Assembly (NCBI RefSeq): GCF_026242045.1
Contig: NZ_JAPJDO010000018.1
Coordinates: 50,593-114,592 of the forward strand
DNA from: Mycobacterium pinniadriaticum
Lineage (GTDB): Bacteria > Actinomycetota > Actinomycetes > Mycobacteriales > Mycobacteriaceae
DNA: 64,000 nt
Reading direction: 5' to 3'
Shown here: positions 50,579 to 59,899 of the stretch, piece by piece
Layout of the letters: each line of letters begins with the position of its first letter
Position numbering within the stretch: position 1 is the first letter of the stretch
Made by a program: the position numbers and the translations under genes
Notes under the pieces: model-generated
Databases searched by the model: none
Told to the model about the DNA's origin: nothing
Seen by the model: only the letters and a program-made list of their open reading frames with translations

Positions 50579-52444
50579 CTATTCGACGGTGACGGACTTG
50601 GCGAGGTTGCGCGGCTTGTCGACGTCGTAGCCACGAGCGCGAGCCACCGCCGCGGCGAACACCTGAAGTGGCACGGTGGACAGCAACGGCTGGAAAAGCG
50701 TTGACACCGCCGGTATTTCGAAGATGTGGTCGGCATACGGGCGCACGGTGTCGTCACCCTCCTCGGCGATCACGATGGTGACGGCGCCGCGGGCCTGGAT
50801 CTCGCGGATGTTGCTCAGCAGCTTGGCGTGCAGGGTCGCCGCGTTCTTCGGCGACGGCATCACCACGATGACGGGCAGCCCCTCGTCGATCAGCGCGATC
50901 GGACCGTGCTTGAGCTCGCCGGCGGCGAAGCCCTCGGCGTGCATGTAGGCCAGTTCCTTGAGCTTGAGCGCGCCCTCGAGCGCCACCGGGTAGCCGACGT
51001 GGCGGCCCAGGAACAACACGGTCGGTGACGCCGCGAACCGCTGCCCCAGCTCGGTGATCGGACCCAGGTGGTCAAGCGTGCGGGCCACCAGATCGGGCAT
51101 CGATTCCAGCTCGCGGTACTCCCGCTCGACCTCGTCGGGGTACTTGGTGCCGCGCGCCTGCGCCAGGGCCAGGCCGACGAGGTAATTGGCGGCGATCTGG
51201 GCCAGGAACGTCTTGGTGGCCGCCACCCCGATCTCGGGTCCGGCGCGGGTGTAGAGCACGGCGTCGGCTTCCCGCGGGATCTGGCTGCCGTTGGTGTTGC
51301 AGATCGCCAGCACCTTGGCCTTCTGGCTCTTGGCGTGCCGGACCGCCTCCAGCGTGTCGGCGGTTTCACCGGACTGGGAGATCGCGATCACCAAAGTGCC
51401 GCGGTCCAGAACCGGGTCCCGGTATCTGAATTCACTGGCGAGTTCCACTTCCACGGGCAGCCGCGTCCAGTGCTCGATCGCGTACTTGGCCAGCAGCCCT
51501 GAATGGAAGGCGGTGCCGCAGGCGACGATGAACACCTTGTCGACCTCGCGCAGTTCCTGATCGCTCAACCGCTGTTCGTCGAGCACGATGCGGCCGTCGA
51601 TGAAATGGCCCAGCAGGGTGTCGGCGACGGCGGCGGGCTGCTCGGCGATCTCCTTGAGCATGAAGTACTCGTAACCGCCCTTCTCGGCGGCTGAGAGGTC
51701 CCAATCGATGTGAAATTCTCGGTACTCGCGGACGGCGTGGCCCTGAAAATCGGTGATCCGGTAGCCGTCGGCGGTGATCACCACTGCCTGGTCCTGGCCC
51801 AGTTCGACAGCGTCCCTGGTGAATTCGATGAAGGCCGCAACATCGGACCCGATGAACATCTCGCCGTCGCCGATGCCGACCACCAACGGGGTGGACCGCC
51901 GGGCGGCGATGATGGTGCCGGGATCGTCGGCGTGGGCGAACACCAGCGTGAAGTGCCCCTCCAGCCGGCGCAGCACCGCAAGTACCGACGCCTCGAAGTC
52001 ACCGGCGGTCGGGCCCTGCCGGTAAGCCTGGGCGACCAGGTGGACGGCCACCTCGGTGTCGGTGTCGCTGGCGAACTCCACACCGTCTGCCTCGAGTTCC
52101 TGGCGCAAGGTGGGGAAGTTCTCGATGATGCCGTTGTGGACGACGGCGAACTTGCCGGCCGCGTCGCGATGCGGGTGAGCGTTGCGGTCGGTGGGCCGAC
52201 CGTGGGTGGCCCATCGGGTGTGGCCCATGCCCGCGACTCCGGTCAGCGCGGCCGGATCCGTTTCGGCCAGCGCTTCCTCGAGATTGCTCAGCCGACCGGC
52301 GCGGCGGCGCACGGTGAGGCCGCCCCCTCCGTCGATCAGTGCGATACCGGAGGAGTCGTAACCGCGGTACTCCATCCGCCGCAGTGCGTCGACGACGACA
52401 CCCCGGGCAGGGCGATGCCCGACGTAAGCCACGATTCCGCACAT
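50579..52444 (-). CDS. glmS: Glutamine-fructose-6-phosphate aminotransferase (isomerizing)
   Basis: This 621-residue enzyme makes glucosamine-6-phosphate, the entry to peptidoglycan amino sugars. The N-terminal class II amidotransferase starts with MCGIVAYVGHRPA, the Cys2 nucleophile being exposed after Met removal. The two C-terminal SIS domains carry AISQSGETADTLEAV and the end DKPRNLAKSVTVE. The ATG at 52444 is required for Cys2. Unlike many Gram-positive glmS genes I see no ribozyme; upstream is only 54 bases. Confidence 0.96.
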   Translation of the reverse strand: MCGIVAYVGHRPARGVVVDALRRMEYRGYDSSGIALIDGGGGLTVRRRAGRLSNLEEALAETDPAALTGVAGMGHTRWATHGRPTDRNAHPHRDAAGKFAVVHNGIIENFPTLRQELEADGVEFASDTDTEVAVHLVAQAYRQGPTAGDFEASVLAVLRRLEGHFTLVFAHADDPGTIIAARRSTPLVVGIGDGEMFIGSDVAAFIEFTRDAVELGQDQAVVITADGYRITDFQGHAVREYREFHIDWDLSAAEKGGYEYFMLKEIAEQPAAVADTLLGHFIDGRIVLDEQRLSDQELREVDKVFIVACGTAFHSGLLAKYAIEHWTRLPVEVELASEFRYRDPVLDRGTLVIAISQSGETADTLEAVRHAKSQKAKVLAICNTNGSQIPREADAVLYTRAGPEIGVAATKTFLAQIAANYLVGLALAQARGTKYPDEVEREYRELESMPDLVARTLDHLGPITELGQRFAASPTVLFLGRHVGYPVALEGALKLKELAYMHAEGFAAGELKHGPIALIDEGLPVIVVMPSPKNAATLHAKLLSNIREIQARGAVTIVIAEEGDDTVRPYADHIFEIPAVSTLFQPLLSTVPLQVFAAAVARARGYDVDKPRNLAKSVTVE

Positions 52445-52498
52445 GTCTAACCAGGGTAGTGCAGCGGCGGACCGGACCCGGTGGGCTAGGTTCGTGAG

Positions 52499-53350
52499 GT
52501 GGCCCGGACACGCAAGCTCTTCGCGGCGCTGACGCGTCGCGGCCCGCATCCCGTTCTGCGCGGTGACCTGGCCTTTGCCGGGCTCCCCGGCACCGTCTAC
52601 ACCCCGGCGTCGGGCTTCAATCTGCCCGGTGTGGCCTTCGGCCACGATTGGCTCACAGACGTCGATCACTACCTGAAAACGCTCGAACACCTCGCGTCGT
52701 GGGGCATCGTGGCCGCTGCGCCGAACACCGAGCGCGGCCTGGCCCCCTCGGTGCTGAACCTGGCTTTCGACCTGGGCACCACCCTCGACATCATTACCGG
52801 GGTCCGACTGGGCCCTGGCCAGATCAGCGTGCATCCCACCAAACTGGGGCTGGCCGGCCACGGATTCGGCGGTTCGGCGGCGGTGTTTGCCGTGGCCGGC
52901 CTGGCCGGGGCGGGCGCGGGCGCTCCCAAGGCGGTCGCAGCGTTGTTCCCGTCGGTGACCAAACCGCCCGCCCGGCAACCGGCGGCGTCGCTGAAGGTGC
53001 CGGGACTGGTGCTCAGCGCGCCCGACGACCCGCAGTCGCTGCGCACCGACGCCCTCGACCTGGCCCACGCGTGGAAGGGGTCGGTGCTGCGCATCGTCAG
53101 CAAGGCAGAATCCGCCGGGCTGGCCGAGAAGCGCCGCATCGCGGGGGCACTGGGCCTGCCGGGTTCGGATCGACGCACCCAGAAGACGGCCCGCGCCCTG
53201 CTGACCGGCTTCCTGCTGTTTCACCTCACCGGCGACAAGGACTACAAGGAGTTCGCCGACCCCGAGGCCGTGCTGCCCAAGACCGAGCCGCTCGATCCGG
53301 AGGCGCCGCCGGTCACGCCGGAGGACCAGATCGTCGCGCTGCTCACGTAG
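52499..53350 (+). CDS. Alpha/beta-hydrolase-fold protein lacking the nucleophile serine
   Basis: This 283-residue protein resembles dienelactone-hydrolase/PET-hydrolase-like proteins: LPGTVYTPASGFNLPGVAFGHDWLTD, PNTERGLAPS and LGLAGHGFGGSAAVFA. At the nucleophile elbow the sequence is GHGFGG (residues 120-125), with glycine where serine is expected. The aspartate region APDDPQSLR and later residues are kept. It may be a non-catalytic or ligand-binding member. The GTG start at 52499 is divergent from glmS. An inverted repeat follows the gene. Confidence 0.75.
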   Translation: MARTRKLFAALTRRGPHPVLRGDLAFAGLPGTVYTPASGFNLPGVAFGHDWLTDVDHYLKTLEHLASWGIVAAAPNTERGLAPSVLNLAFDLGTTLDIITGVRLGPGQISVHPTKLGLAGHGFGGSAAVFAVAGLAGAGAGAPKAVAALFPSVTKPPARQPAASLKVPGLVLSAPDDPQSLRTDALDLAHAWKGSVLRIVSKAESAGLAEKRRIAGALGLPGSDRRTQKTARALLTGFLLFHLTGDKDYKEFADPEAVLPKTEPLDPEAPPVTPEDQIVALLT

Positions 53351-53363
53351 TTGCGCGGGGCGA

Positions 53364-53415
53364 GCAGACACAGAATCGCACCATTCCGGTCCCCGGAGTG
53401 CGATTCTGCGTCTGC
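53364..53415. repeat. Long near-perfect inverted repeat after the hydrolase gene
   Basis: GCAGACACAGAATCGCAC (53364-53381) pairs with GTGCGATTCTGCGTCTGC (53398-53415) with one mismatch and a 16-base loop. It lies 13 bases after the stop codon and would form a very stable hairpin, but it has no T-run. I recall similar GAGCAGAC/AATCGCAC elements as a common mycobacterial intergenic repeat, which would need a search. Confidence 0.75.
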
Positions 53416-53449
53416 TGGCGGCCGGAATGCCGTGCCCGGCGATCAGTCA

Positions 53450-53471
53450 ACCAACTGGTTGGTGATATAAC
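53450..53471 (+). promoter_or_regulatory. Palindromic operator and -10 box of the LLM oxidoreductase gene
   Basis: ACCAACTGGTTGGT at 53450-53463 has perfect ACCAA/TTGGT arms. A TATAAC -10 box follows at 53466-53471, and the ATG is at 53478, so transcription should start at or next to the ATG, giving a leaderless mRNA. The palindrome overlaps the region between -35 and -10, a typical repressor site (TetR-like). Confidence 0.6.
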
Positions 53472-53477
53472 GTCCTG

Positions 53478-54518
53478 ATGCGCACCGGCATCTTTCTGGA
53501 CTATTCGGGTGGCTTCCGCGAGGCAGTCGAGCACATCGTGGTGCTGGAGAAGGCCGGGGTGGACATCGCCCTGGTCGCCGAGGCCTACTCCTACGACGCC
53601 GTCAGCCAGCTCGGCTATCTGGCGGCCAAGACGTCCACGATCGAGCTGGGCTCGGGCGTCTTCCCCATCTACACCAGGACCCCCACCCTGCTGGCGATGA
53701 CCGCCGCCGGCCTGGACTTCGTGTCCGACGGCCGCTTCCGGCTCGGTATCGGCACGTCCGGCCCCCAGGTGGTGGAGGGGTTTCACGGGGTGCCGTTCGA
53801 CGCTCCGCTCGGCCGCACCCGCGAGGTCGTCGACATCTGCCGTCAGGTCTGGCGCCGCGAACGCGTGCAGCACCAGGGCCGCAGCTACCAGATCCCGCTG
53901 CCGGCCGACCAGGGGACCGGCCTGGGCAAGCCGCTGCAGCTCATCAATCACCCGGTACGCGAACGGATTCCGATCTCCATCGCCGCGCTGGGCCCCAAGA
54001 ACGTCGAGCTCACCGCGGAGATCGCCGAGGGCTGGCAGCCGATATTCTTCTATCCCGAGAAGGCCGACGACGTCTGGGGTGACGCACTGCGGGCCGGAAA
54101 AGCCAAGCGCGACAGCCAACTCGGCGAACTCGACGTGATGGTCGGAGTGTCACTGGCCATCGGCGACGATGTCGAGGAGCGGCTGAACTGGGCCAAACCG
54201 CATCTGGCACTCTACATCGGCGGCATGGGCGCCAGGGGTCAGAACTTCTACCACAAGCTGGCCACCCGGTACGGCTATGGCGAGGTGGCCGACCACATCC
54301 AGGACCTGTTCCTGGCCGGACACAAGGCCGAGGCGATCGCCGCGGTGCCCGACGAATTGGTGCGCAACGTGAACCTGATCGGTCCGCGCGGGTTCGTCAA
54401 GGAACGCATCGCCGCCTTCGCCGAGGCGGGGGTCACCACACTGCTGACCACACCGGTCACCACCGATGGCGCCGAATACATCAGCTGGGTAGAGGAATTG
54501 CAGCAGCTGCTGCCCTGA
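53478..54518 (+). CDS. LLM class F420-dependent oxidoreductase
   Basis: This 346-residue luciferase-like TIM-barrel protein is of the F420-dependent type, with GIFLDYSGGFREAVEHIVVLEKAGVD at the start. The family has SYDAVSQLGYLAAKTSTIELGSGVFPIYTRTP and RFRLGIGTSGPQVVEGFHGVPF. Mycobacteria use such enzymes with reduced F420 on many alcohols, acids and nitro compounds; the substrate is not identified. There is no ribosome binding site, matching a leaderless start directly after the -10 box. Confidence 0.88.
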   Translation: MRTGIFLDYSGGFREAVEHIVVLEKAGVDIALVAEAYSYDAVSQLGYLAAKTSTIELGSGVFPIYTRTPTLLAMTAAGLDFVSDGRFRLGIGTSGPQVVEGFHGVPFDAPLGRTREVVDICRQVWRRERVQHQGRSYQIPLPADQGTGLGKPLQLINHPVRERIPISIAALGPKNVELTAEIAEGWQPIFFYPEKADDVWGDALRAGKAKRDSQLGELDVMVGVSLAIGDDVEERLNWAKPHLALYIGGMGARGQNFYHKLATRYGYGEVADHIQDLFLAGHKAEAIAAVPDELVRNVNLIGPRGFVKERIAAFAEAGVTTLLTTPVTTDGAEYISWVEELQQLLP

Positions 54519-54608
54519 TGACCGGCGGGCGCGCCGCCCGCTGCTCGTCGGCCGGGCGCAGCACCCGACGCTGCGACGCGGCGACGACCAGCCGGTCGCG
54601 GTCCGTGG

Positions 54609-55901
54609 TCACTGGCCGACCTGCGCCAGCTCGTCGGCGGCGATCTCGCAGGGCGTCTGCTCGTCGAATGGCTCGGCCATTTCATCCGACGGCTCCACCG
54701 GCGGTGAGGGCAGCGGCTCGGGGGGCTCGACATCGGCGGCCGCGGCGGGTTCCGCGCTCGGCGCCCCGTCGCCGCCGTCGACCTCGTCGGCCACCGGAAC
54801 ATCCTCGGGCACAGCCTCTTCCGTGCACCCGATGTCTGGATCGGTCTCGTCCGGCTCGGGTTTGTCGATATCCGGCCCGGCCGGGTCCTCGAGCTGCGGC
54901 GGCTCGTCGCCCACCCCGGTGTCCGGCACACCGTCGAACAGACCGCCAAACGCATCGGCGATCTGGCCCACCAGCCCGGACAGGCCCCCGCCGACATCGG
55001 CCATGCCCGGGACACCGGCGGACGGTGTGGGACCAAGGCTCGGCTGCGGTGGCATCTCAGCCATCGGGGTGGTTGGAAGTGGTTGGGCCGCTGTGGTATC
55101 CGGCATTGGTGGTGCCGATGCGGACTCAGTGGCCGGCGCTTCCGGCGGGGACGCGGCGGCTATCACCCCGGCGGGCGCGGTGGGTACGGGTCTGGGTCCT
55201 GCATCCGGCGGGCCGTCCCACCGTCCGGGTACCTCGAAATACGCTGCCGGAGCGGCACTCAACTGGTGCAGGGCTTCGGCGTACGCGGCCACCACCGATG
55301 ACGTCGACGACCGCATCGAGGCGATCCATTCGGTGCGGATATCGGCGTCGACGTAGGGAGTGATCTGCTCGGTGACGACCGCGACGGCGTCATCGCGGGC
55401 CGCTCCCCCGCTTGTCACGGTGGTCGCCGCGGCCAGCCAGGCCGGCCGCTCGCCGGCGCGGCGGTCATCGATCGAGATCGCCGCGCCGACCTTCTCCTCG
55501 ACCGCGCGCGACAGCGCGTCTCGCAACGCCTCGCACGCCGTCGATGCCGCGTGCAGTGTGCCGGCAACAGCCGCGCCGGTTGCGCAGTGCCGTTCGATGA
55601 AATCAGCAGCACTAGAACCGGATTTGCCTCGCCAGGCCGCCAGCACCGCGGTATGGCCGTCGCGGAGCACCCGCACGGCCTCGTCGGCGGCGGCCGCCGC
55701 GTTGCGCAGTGTGGCGCAGTCGGCGTCCAGCGCGTGCAGGTCCAAACCCTCTTCGCCGCCATACCATTCGACGATCTGCGCCCCGTGTGCGGTCAGGTCA
55801 GGATGCTGGTAGCCGACCGCATGGCAGGCCGCCACATAGGCTTGCGTGTTGGACACCGATGGCCGCCCGGCCGCCAGCCGGGCCGTGACGTCGGTGGTCA
55901 T
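54609..55901 (-). CDS. Large Ala/Pro-rich protein, type VII secretion-linked (Rv3439c-like)
   Basis: This 430-residue protein has an N-terminal helical part of about 230 residues (long helix with LDADCATLRNAAAAADEAVRVLRDGHTAVLAAWRGKSGSSAADFIERH), like ESX-type secreted helical hairpins with a WRGKSGS turn. The second half is low-complexity Pro/Ala/Asp/Glu. No signal peptide is seen. Its start overlaps the small partner gene stop by 4 bases. In M. tuberculosis the same pair (Rv3439c, Rv3440c) lies beside glmM. It is probably a type VII-exported protein whose small partner is the 93-residue one; function is unknown. Confidence 0.7.
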   Translation of the reverse strand: MTTDVTARLAAGRPSVSNTQAYVAACHAVGYQHPDLTAHGAQIVEWYGGEEGLDLHALDADCATLRNAAAAADEAVRVLRDGHTAVLAAWRGKSGSSAADFIERHCATGAAVAGTLHAASTACEALRDALSRAVEEKVGAAISIDDRRAGERPAWLAAATTVTSGGAARDDAVAVVTEQITPYVDADIRTEWIASMRSSTSSVVAAYAEALHQLSAAPAAYFEVPGRWDGPPDAGPRPVPTAPAGVIAAASPPEAPATESASAPPMPDTTAAQPLPTTPMAEMPPQPSLGPTPSAGVPGMADVGGGLSGLVGQIADAFGGLFDGVPDTGVGDEPPQLEDPAGPDIDKPEPDETDPDIGCTEEAVPEDVPVADEVDGGDGAPSAEPAAAADVEPPEPLPSPPVEPSDEMAEPFDEQTPCEIAADELAQVGQ

Positions 55902-56179
55902 CGGGCCGCCGCACGCAGCTCGGCATCGCCGTAGCGGTCGGCGGTCCCCCTCAGCGCGGCAGCGATCTCCTGGGCGGCGCGTGACCACTGCACCATCTCG
56001 GCGGTGAGCCGGTCCAGCGCTGAGCGCAGCGCATCACCGTGGGTGGCGTGCGTTCGCCCCGCCACACTCCCGTCGAAGCGCAGCCGGCTCGGCAGCGCGC
56101 CGCCGAGAGCGTCGGCGGCGGTGTCGAAGCGCTGCGCGGCGGCACGTACCGTCGCAGTGTCCACGCGTGTGTTACCCAT
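55898..56179 (-). CDS. Small EspC/WXG-like protein, putative type VII partner (Rv3440c-like)
   Basis: This 93-residue helical-hairpin protein is of the EspC/DUF2580 type: VRAAAQRFDTAADALGGAL, then GDALRSALDRLTAEMVQWSRAAQEIAAALRGTADRYGDAE. The C-terminal YGDAE has the Yxxx[D/E] pattern that directs type VII export. The gene is coupled to the large partner by an ATGA overlap, as in ESX gene pairs. The ATG at 56179 gives the family start. Confidence 0.72.
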   Translation of the reverse strand: MGNTRVDTATVRAAAQRFDTAADALGGALPSRLRFDGSVAGRTHATHGDALRSALDRLTAEMVQWSRAAQEIAAALRGTADRYGDAELRAAAR

Positions 56180-56228
56180 GCCCGGGTATGACGCACCGCT
56201 GCGGCAATCGGTTCCCCGATGCTTCCGA

Positions 56229-57566
56229 TCAGCTTTCGGCGCTGACCGATTCGGCAATGCGGATCGCCAGCTGCCGCGCGGTGTCCTCGTCGGCGGCTTC
56301 CACCATCACGCGAACCATCTGCTCGGTTCCCGACGGGCGCAGCAGGATTCGTCCGGTGTCGCCAAGCTCGGCCTCCGCCGCGCGCACCGCGGACTGTACC
56401 GAGGGCGCCTCGGCGACTGTCGCCTTGTCGGCGACCTCGACATTGATCAGCACCTGCGGCATCGTCTGCATCGGTGCGGCCAGCGCGGCCAGCGGCAGGC
56501 GGGTCTGCGCCATCCGCGCCATCAACCGCAGCCCGGTAGCGATCCCATCGCCGGTGGTGCCCAGCGCGGGCATCACGATGTGGCCCGATTGCTCGCCGCC
56601 CAAGGTGTACTCGCCGACCCGCAGCTCCTCCAGGACGTAGCGGTCACCCACGCCGGTGGTGCGCACGGTGATACCGGCCTCCCGCATCGCCAGATGCAGG
56701 CCCAGGTTGCTCATCACGGTGGCCACCAGGGTCTCTGAGGCCAGCTCACCGGCCTCCCGCATGGCCAGGGCCAGGATCACCATGATGGCGTCGCCGTCGA
56801 CCACCTGGCCGTTGGCGTCCACGGCCAGGCAGCGGTCGGCGTCACCGTCGTGGGCCAGACCGATGTCGGCCCGGTGGGCGACCACCGCGGCCTGCAATCG
56901 TTCCAGGTGCGTCGACCCGCAGCCGTCGTTGATGTTCAGGCCGTCGGGTTCGGCGTTGATCGCGATGACCCGCGCCCCGGCCGCGTGGTAGGCGCGCGGT
57001 GCGGCCTGGAAGGCGGCGCCGTGGGCGCAGTCCACGACGACGGTCACGCCGTCCAGCCGGACCGGCGCCGCCGACCGAACATGATGCAGGTAGCGCTCCA
57101 GCGCGTCGGCGGCATCGACGACGCGGCCGATGTCGGCGCCGACGGGACGCAGACCGGGTCCCTGCGCGATGAGTTCCTCGATCCGATCCTCGGCGTCGTC
57201 GTCGAGTTTGTGACCACCCGGCCCGAAGATCTTGATGCCGTTGTCGGGCATGGGGTTGTGCGAAGCGGAGATCATCACGCCGAAGTCGGCGCCGTAGGCA
57301 CCCGTGAGGTGGGCCACCGCCGGGGTGGGCAACACCCCGACGCGCAGCGCGTCGACGCCCTCGCTGGTGACACCGGCGATCACCGCCGCCTCCAGCATTT
57401 CGCCGCTGGCTCGCGGGTCGCGGCCGACGACGGCGACGCGCCGCCCCGAGCTCCTCGTCACGGCGAGTCGGCGCGCGGCAGCCGCTCCCAGCGCCAAACC
57501 CAGCTCAGCAGTCAGTTCTCGGTTGGCGACGCCGCGGACACCGTCGGTCCCGAACAGTCGACCCAT
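56229..57566 (-). CDS. glmM: Phosphoglucosamine mutase
   Basis: This 445-residue alpha-phosphohexomutase turns glucosamine-6-phosphate into glucosamine-1-phosphate, the step after GlmS. The phosphoserine loop ISASHNPMPDNGIK has Ser102. The metal-binding loop is in AHDGDADRCLA, with the sugar loop GGEQSGHIV and phosphate site RPSGTEQMVRVM. It matches Rv3441c. It lies downstream of rpsI on the same strand, separated by a terminator, and just before the type VII pair. Confidence 0.96.
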   Translation of the reverse strand: MGRLFGTDGVRGVANRELTAELGLALGAAAARRLAVTRSSGRRVAVVGRDPRASGEMLEAAVIAGVTSEGVDALRVGVLPTPAVAHLTGAYGADFGVMISASHNPMPDNGIKIFGPGGHKLDDDAEDRIEELIAQGPGLRPVGADIGRVVDAADALERYLHHVRSAAPVRLDGVTVVVDCAHGAAFQAAPRAYHAAGARVIAINAEPDGLNINDGCGSTHLERLQAAVVAHRADIGLAHDGDADRCLAVDANGQVVDGDAIMVILALAMREAGELASETLVATVMSNLGLHLAMREAGITVRTTGVGDRYVLEELRVGEYTLGGEQSGHIVMPALGTTGDGIATGLRLMARMAQTRLPLAALAAPMQTMPQVLINVEVADKATVAEAPSVQSAVRAAEAELGDTGRILLRPSGTEQMVRVMVEAADEDTARQLAIRIAESVSAES

Positions 57567-57724
57567 GCGGACAAACCTCTCACAACTACCGGCTCAAGAC
57601 ACAACCGACGAGGGTAACCGTCATGTCGCCGCCAAACCGAAACTGCACCGAGATGCCCGTGAACGCGGACACTGCCCGCACCAGGGTCTCTCAACCGGCA
57701 AGTCGTCCTGTGCCCCCCACCACA

Positions 57725-57780
57725 AACGGCTCGCCGGGCGCCTCCAGCCCAAGAGACTGGATGACGCCCGGCGAGCCGTT
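57725..57780 (-). terminator. Strong hairpin after rpsI
   Basis: AACGGCTCGCCGGGCG (57725-57740) and CGCCCGGCGAGCCGTT (57765-57780) are perfect 16-base arms. CTCCAG/CTGGA add pairing inside the loop. It sits 20 bases after the rpsI stop on the minus strand, followed by TTTG, and should end rplM-rpsI transcription. Confidence 0.85.
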
Positions 57781-57800
57781 GCGTAGGGATACGCGGCAGG

Positions 57801-58309
<509 letters not shown>

Positions 58310-58313
<4 letters not shown>

Positions 58314-58753
58314 TGCGCCACCTGCTTGATCTCGAACGGAATCGGCTGCTGCGCGGCATGCGGATGATCCGGGCCGACGTAAACCTTGAGCTTCTTCTGC
58401 ACCTGCCGACTCAGCTTGTTGTGCGGCAGCATCCCGACGATGGCGTTCTCCACCACACGGTCGGCGTGCTTGGCCATCTCGTCACCAAGGGTGCGGGAGC
58501 GCAGGCCACCGGGGTAACCCGAGTGCCGGTAAGTCATCTTGGTGTGGAGCTTGTCGCCGCTGACGGCGATCTTGTCGGCGTTGATGACGATGACGAAATC
58601 GCCACCGTCGACATTCGGCGTGAATGTCGGCTTGTGCTTGCCGCGCAGCAACTTCGCTGCTTCAACGGCGAGCCGGCCGAGCACCACGTCGGTGGCGTCG
58701 ATGACGTACCACGATCGCGTGGTGTCACCCGCCTTCGGCGTGTACGTAGACAC
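58310..58753 (-). CDS. rplM: 50S ribosomal protein L13
   Basis: This 147-residue L13 has the family start RSWYVIDATDVVLGRLAVEAAKLLRGKHKPTF and the signature HADRVVENAIVGMLPHNKLSRQVQKKLKVYVG. The GTG start at 58753 has GAGAGG upstream. It is followed by rpsI with an overlap. In M. tuberculosis the ESX-4 genes esxT/esxU come next upstream; here a thioesterase gene occupies that place. Confidence 0.97.
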
Positions 58754-58881
58754 AGCGCTACCTCTCTAAATTTGGGATTCACACCCCGGTGGTGGTCCCG
58801 GTATGACCCGGGTGCCGGTCGGGACGCGACGGTGGGGGTTACATCTCGGCGACCAACACTGACCCGAGAACCCGGCTTACC

Positions 58882-58900
58882 CCGCGGTGCGAAACCGCGG
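58882..58900 (-). promoter_or_regulatory. Hairpin in the rplM leader
   Basis: CCGCGGT at 58882-58888 and ACCGCGG at 58894-58900 pair around a GCGAA loop, between the thioesterase stop and rplM. It could be a terminator for the upstream gene or a leader structure for ribosomal protein control. No T-run is present. Confidence 0.45.
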
Positions 58901-58956
58901 CGTACCGCACGCCAACGTGGCAGCTTACCTGCGACGATCCGGGCAGGTCAAAACGC

Positions 58957-59859
58957 TCATCCCCGCTCGTAGGCGATGTTGGCGACGGCGCGGACGTAGC
59001 GGGTGCCGGCGGCGTCGGCCATGGTGGCCGCGACCGTCGCCATCCGCCGACCGACCCGCTCGGTGGTGGTGGCCAGCGTGAGGGGCCGCCCGTCGACCGG
59101 GGGCGACCGGAAATAGAAAACGCTCAGGTCAGCCAGTGTGTAGCGGTCGCCGGGGCCGGTGTGGGCCTGGCCGGCCAGCGAGCATGCCTGGCCGATGAGC
59201 GAGGCGATGACACCGCCCTGGATGGCACCGAGTGGGTTGGCCATCCACGGCTGGGGCTGCACGGTCATCACCGGTTCGTCGTCGAGGTCCACGGTCATGG
59301 CGAGCAGTTCGCAGAGCGGTCCGCGGGCGATGTCGCCGCGGCTGATCGCGGCCAGGACGCGCCGGCCATCCCAATCCGGGTCGATGGTCGACACGGTGGT
59401 GTCGACGTCGGGTGGTGCGGGCAGCGTCTCGACCGGTTGGGCGATCGCATCCTTGTCCAGCGCCCGCAGTGCCTCGGTGCTGCGGCCGACCCGCACGGCG
59501 CGGGCCACCCCCGCGCAGACGACCTCGTGGGATCCGTTGGTAATGGTCATCGTGGCGGTGCCGTGGGCGTCGTCGTGATGGGCCAGCACCGACACGGCGT
59601 GGAGCCGATCCCCCACCCGGGGCCGAACCCCGGCGGTGAGGGCCAGCCAGGACTGCACCGTGGCGACCGGCTCGGCGAACGTGTACCAGTAGGCGCCGCT
59701 GGTGACCGATTCGGCCATCACCGCATAGGCCGGCATCTCCACCAACCCCCGATGATCGACCAGCGTCGCCGTCACCTGTTGATCCAGCGAGATGCCGGCC
59801 TCGCTGACCCGGGTGAAGCCGACGCAGAACGCCGCCTGAGGTCCGTTAGTTGTGCTCAT
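58957..59859 (-). CDS. Double-hotdog thioesterase family protein
   Basis: This 300-residue protein has two PaaI-like hotdog domains in tandem. The first is near residues 10-130 (LVDHRGLVEMPAYAVMAESVTSGAYW). The second is at about 160-300 with WMANPLGAIQGGVIASLIGQACSLAG, the usual helix start with GG, and YTLADLSVFYFRSPP. It probably hydrolyses acyl-CoA thioesters. The ATG at 59859 is chosen over a TTG at 59862. It lies on the minus strand alone upstream of rplM. Confidence 0.85.
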   Translation of the reverse strand: MSTTNGPQAAFCVGFTRVSEAGISLDQQVTATLVDHRGLVEMPAYAVMAESVTSGAYWYTFAEPVATVQSWLALTAGVRPRVGDRLHAVSVLAHHDDAHGTATMTITNGSHEVVCAGVARAVRVGRSTEALRALDKDAIAQPVETLPAPPDVDTTVSTIDPDWDGRRVLAAISRGDIARGPLCELLAMTVDLDDEPVMTVQPQPWMANPLGAIQGGVIASLIGQACSLAGQAHTGPGDRYTLADLSVFYFRSPPVDGRPLTLATTTERVGRRMATVAATMADAAGTRYVRAVANIAYERG

Positions 59860-59899
59860 CAACTGGCATCTTTGCAGACGACCAGCCGCGTGGCCTGAG

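Noticed and set aside
52445..52498. glmS ribozyme/riboswitch upstream of glmS
   Set aside because: Only 54 bases separate glmS from the divergent gene, too short for the ribozyme, and no core elements are seen.
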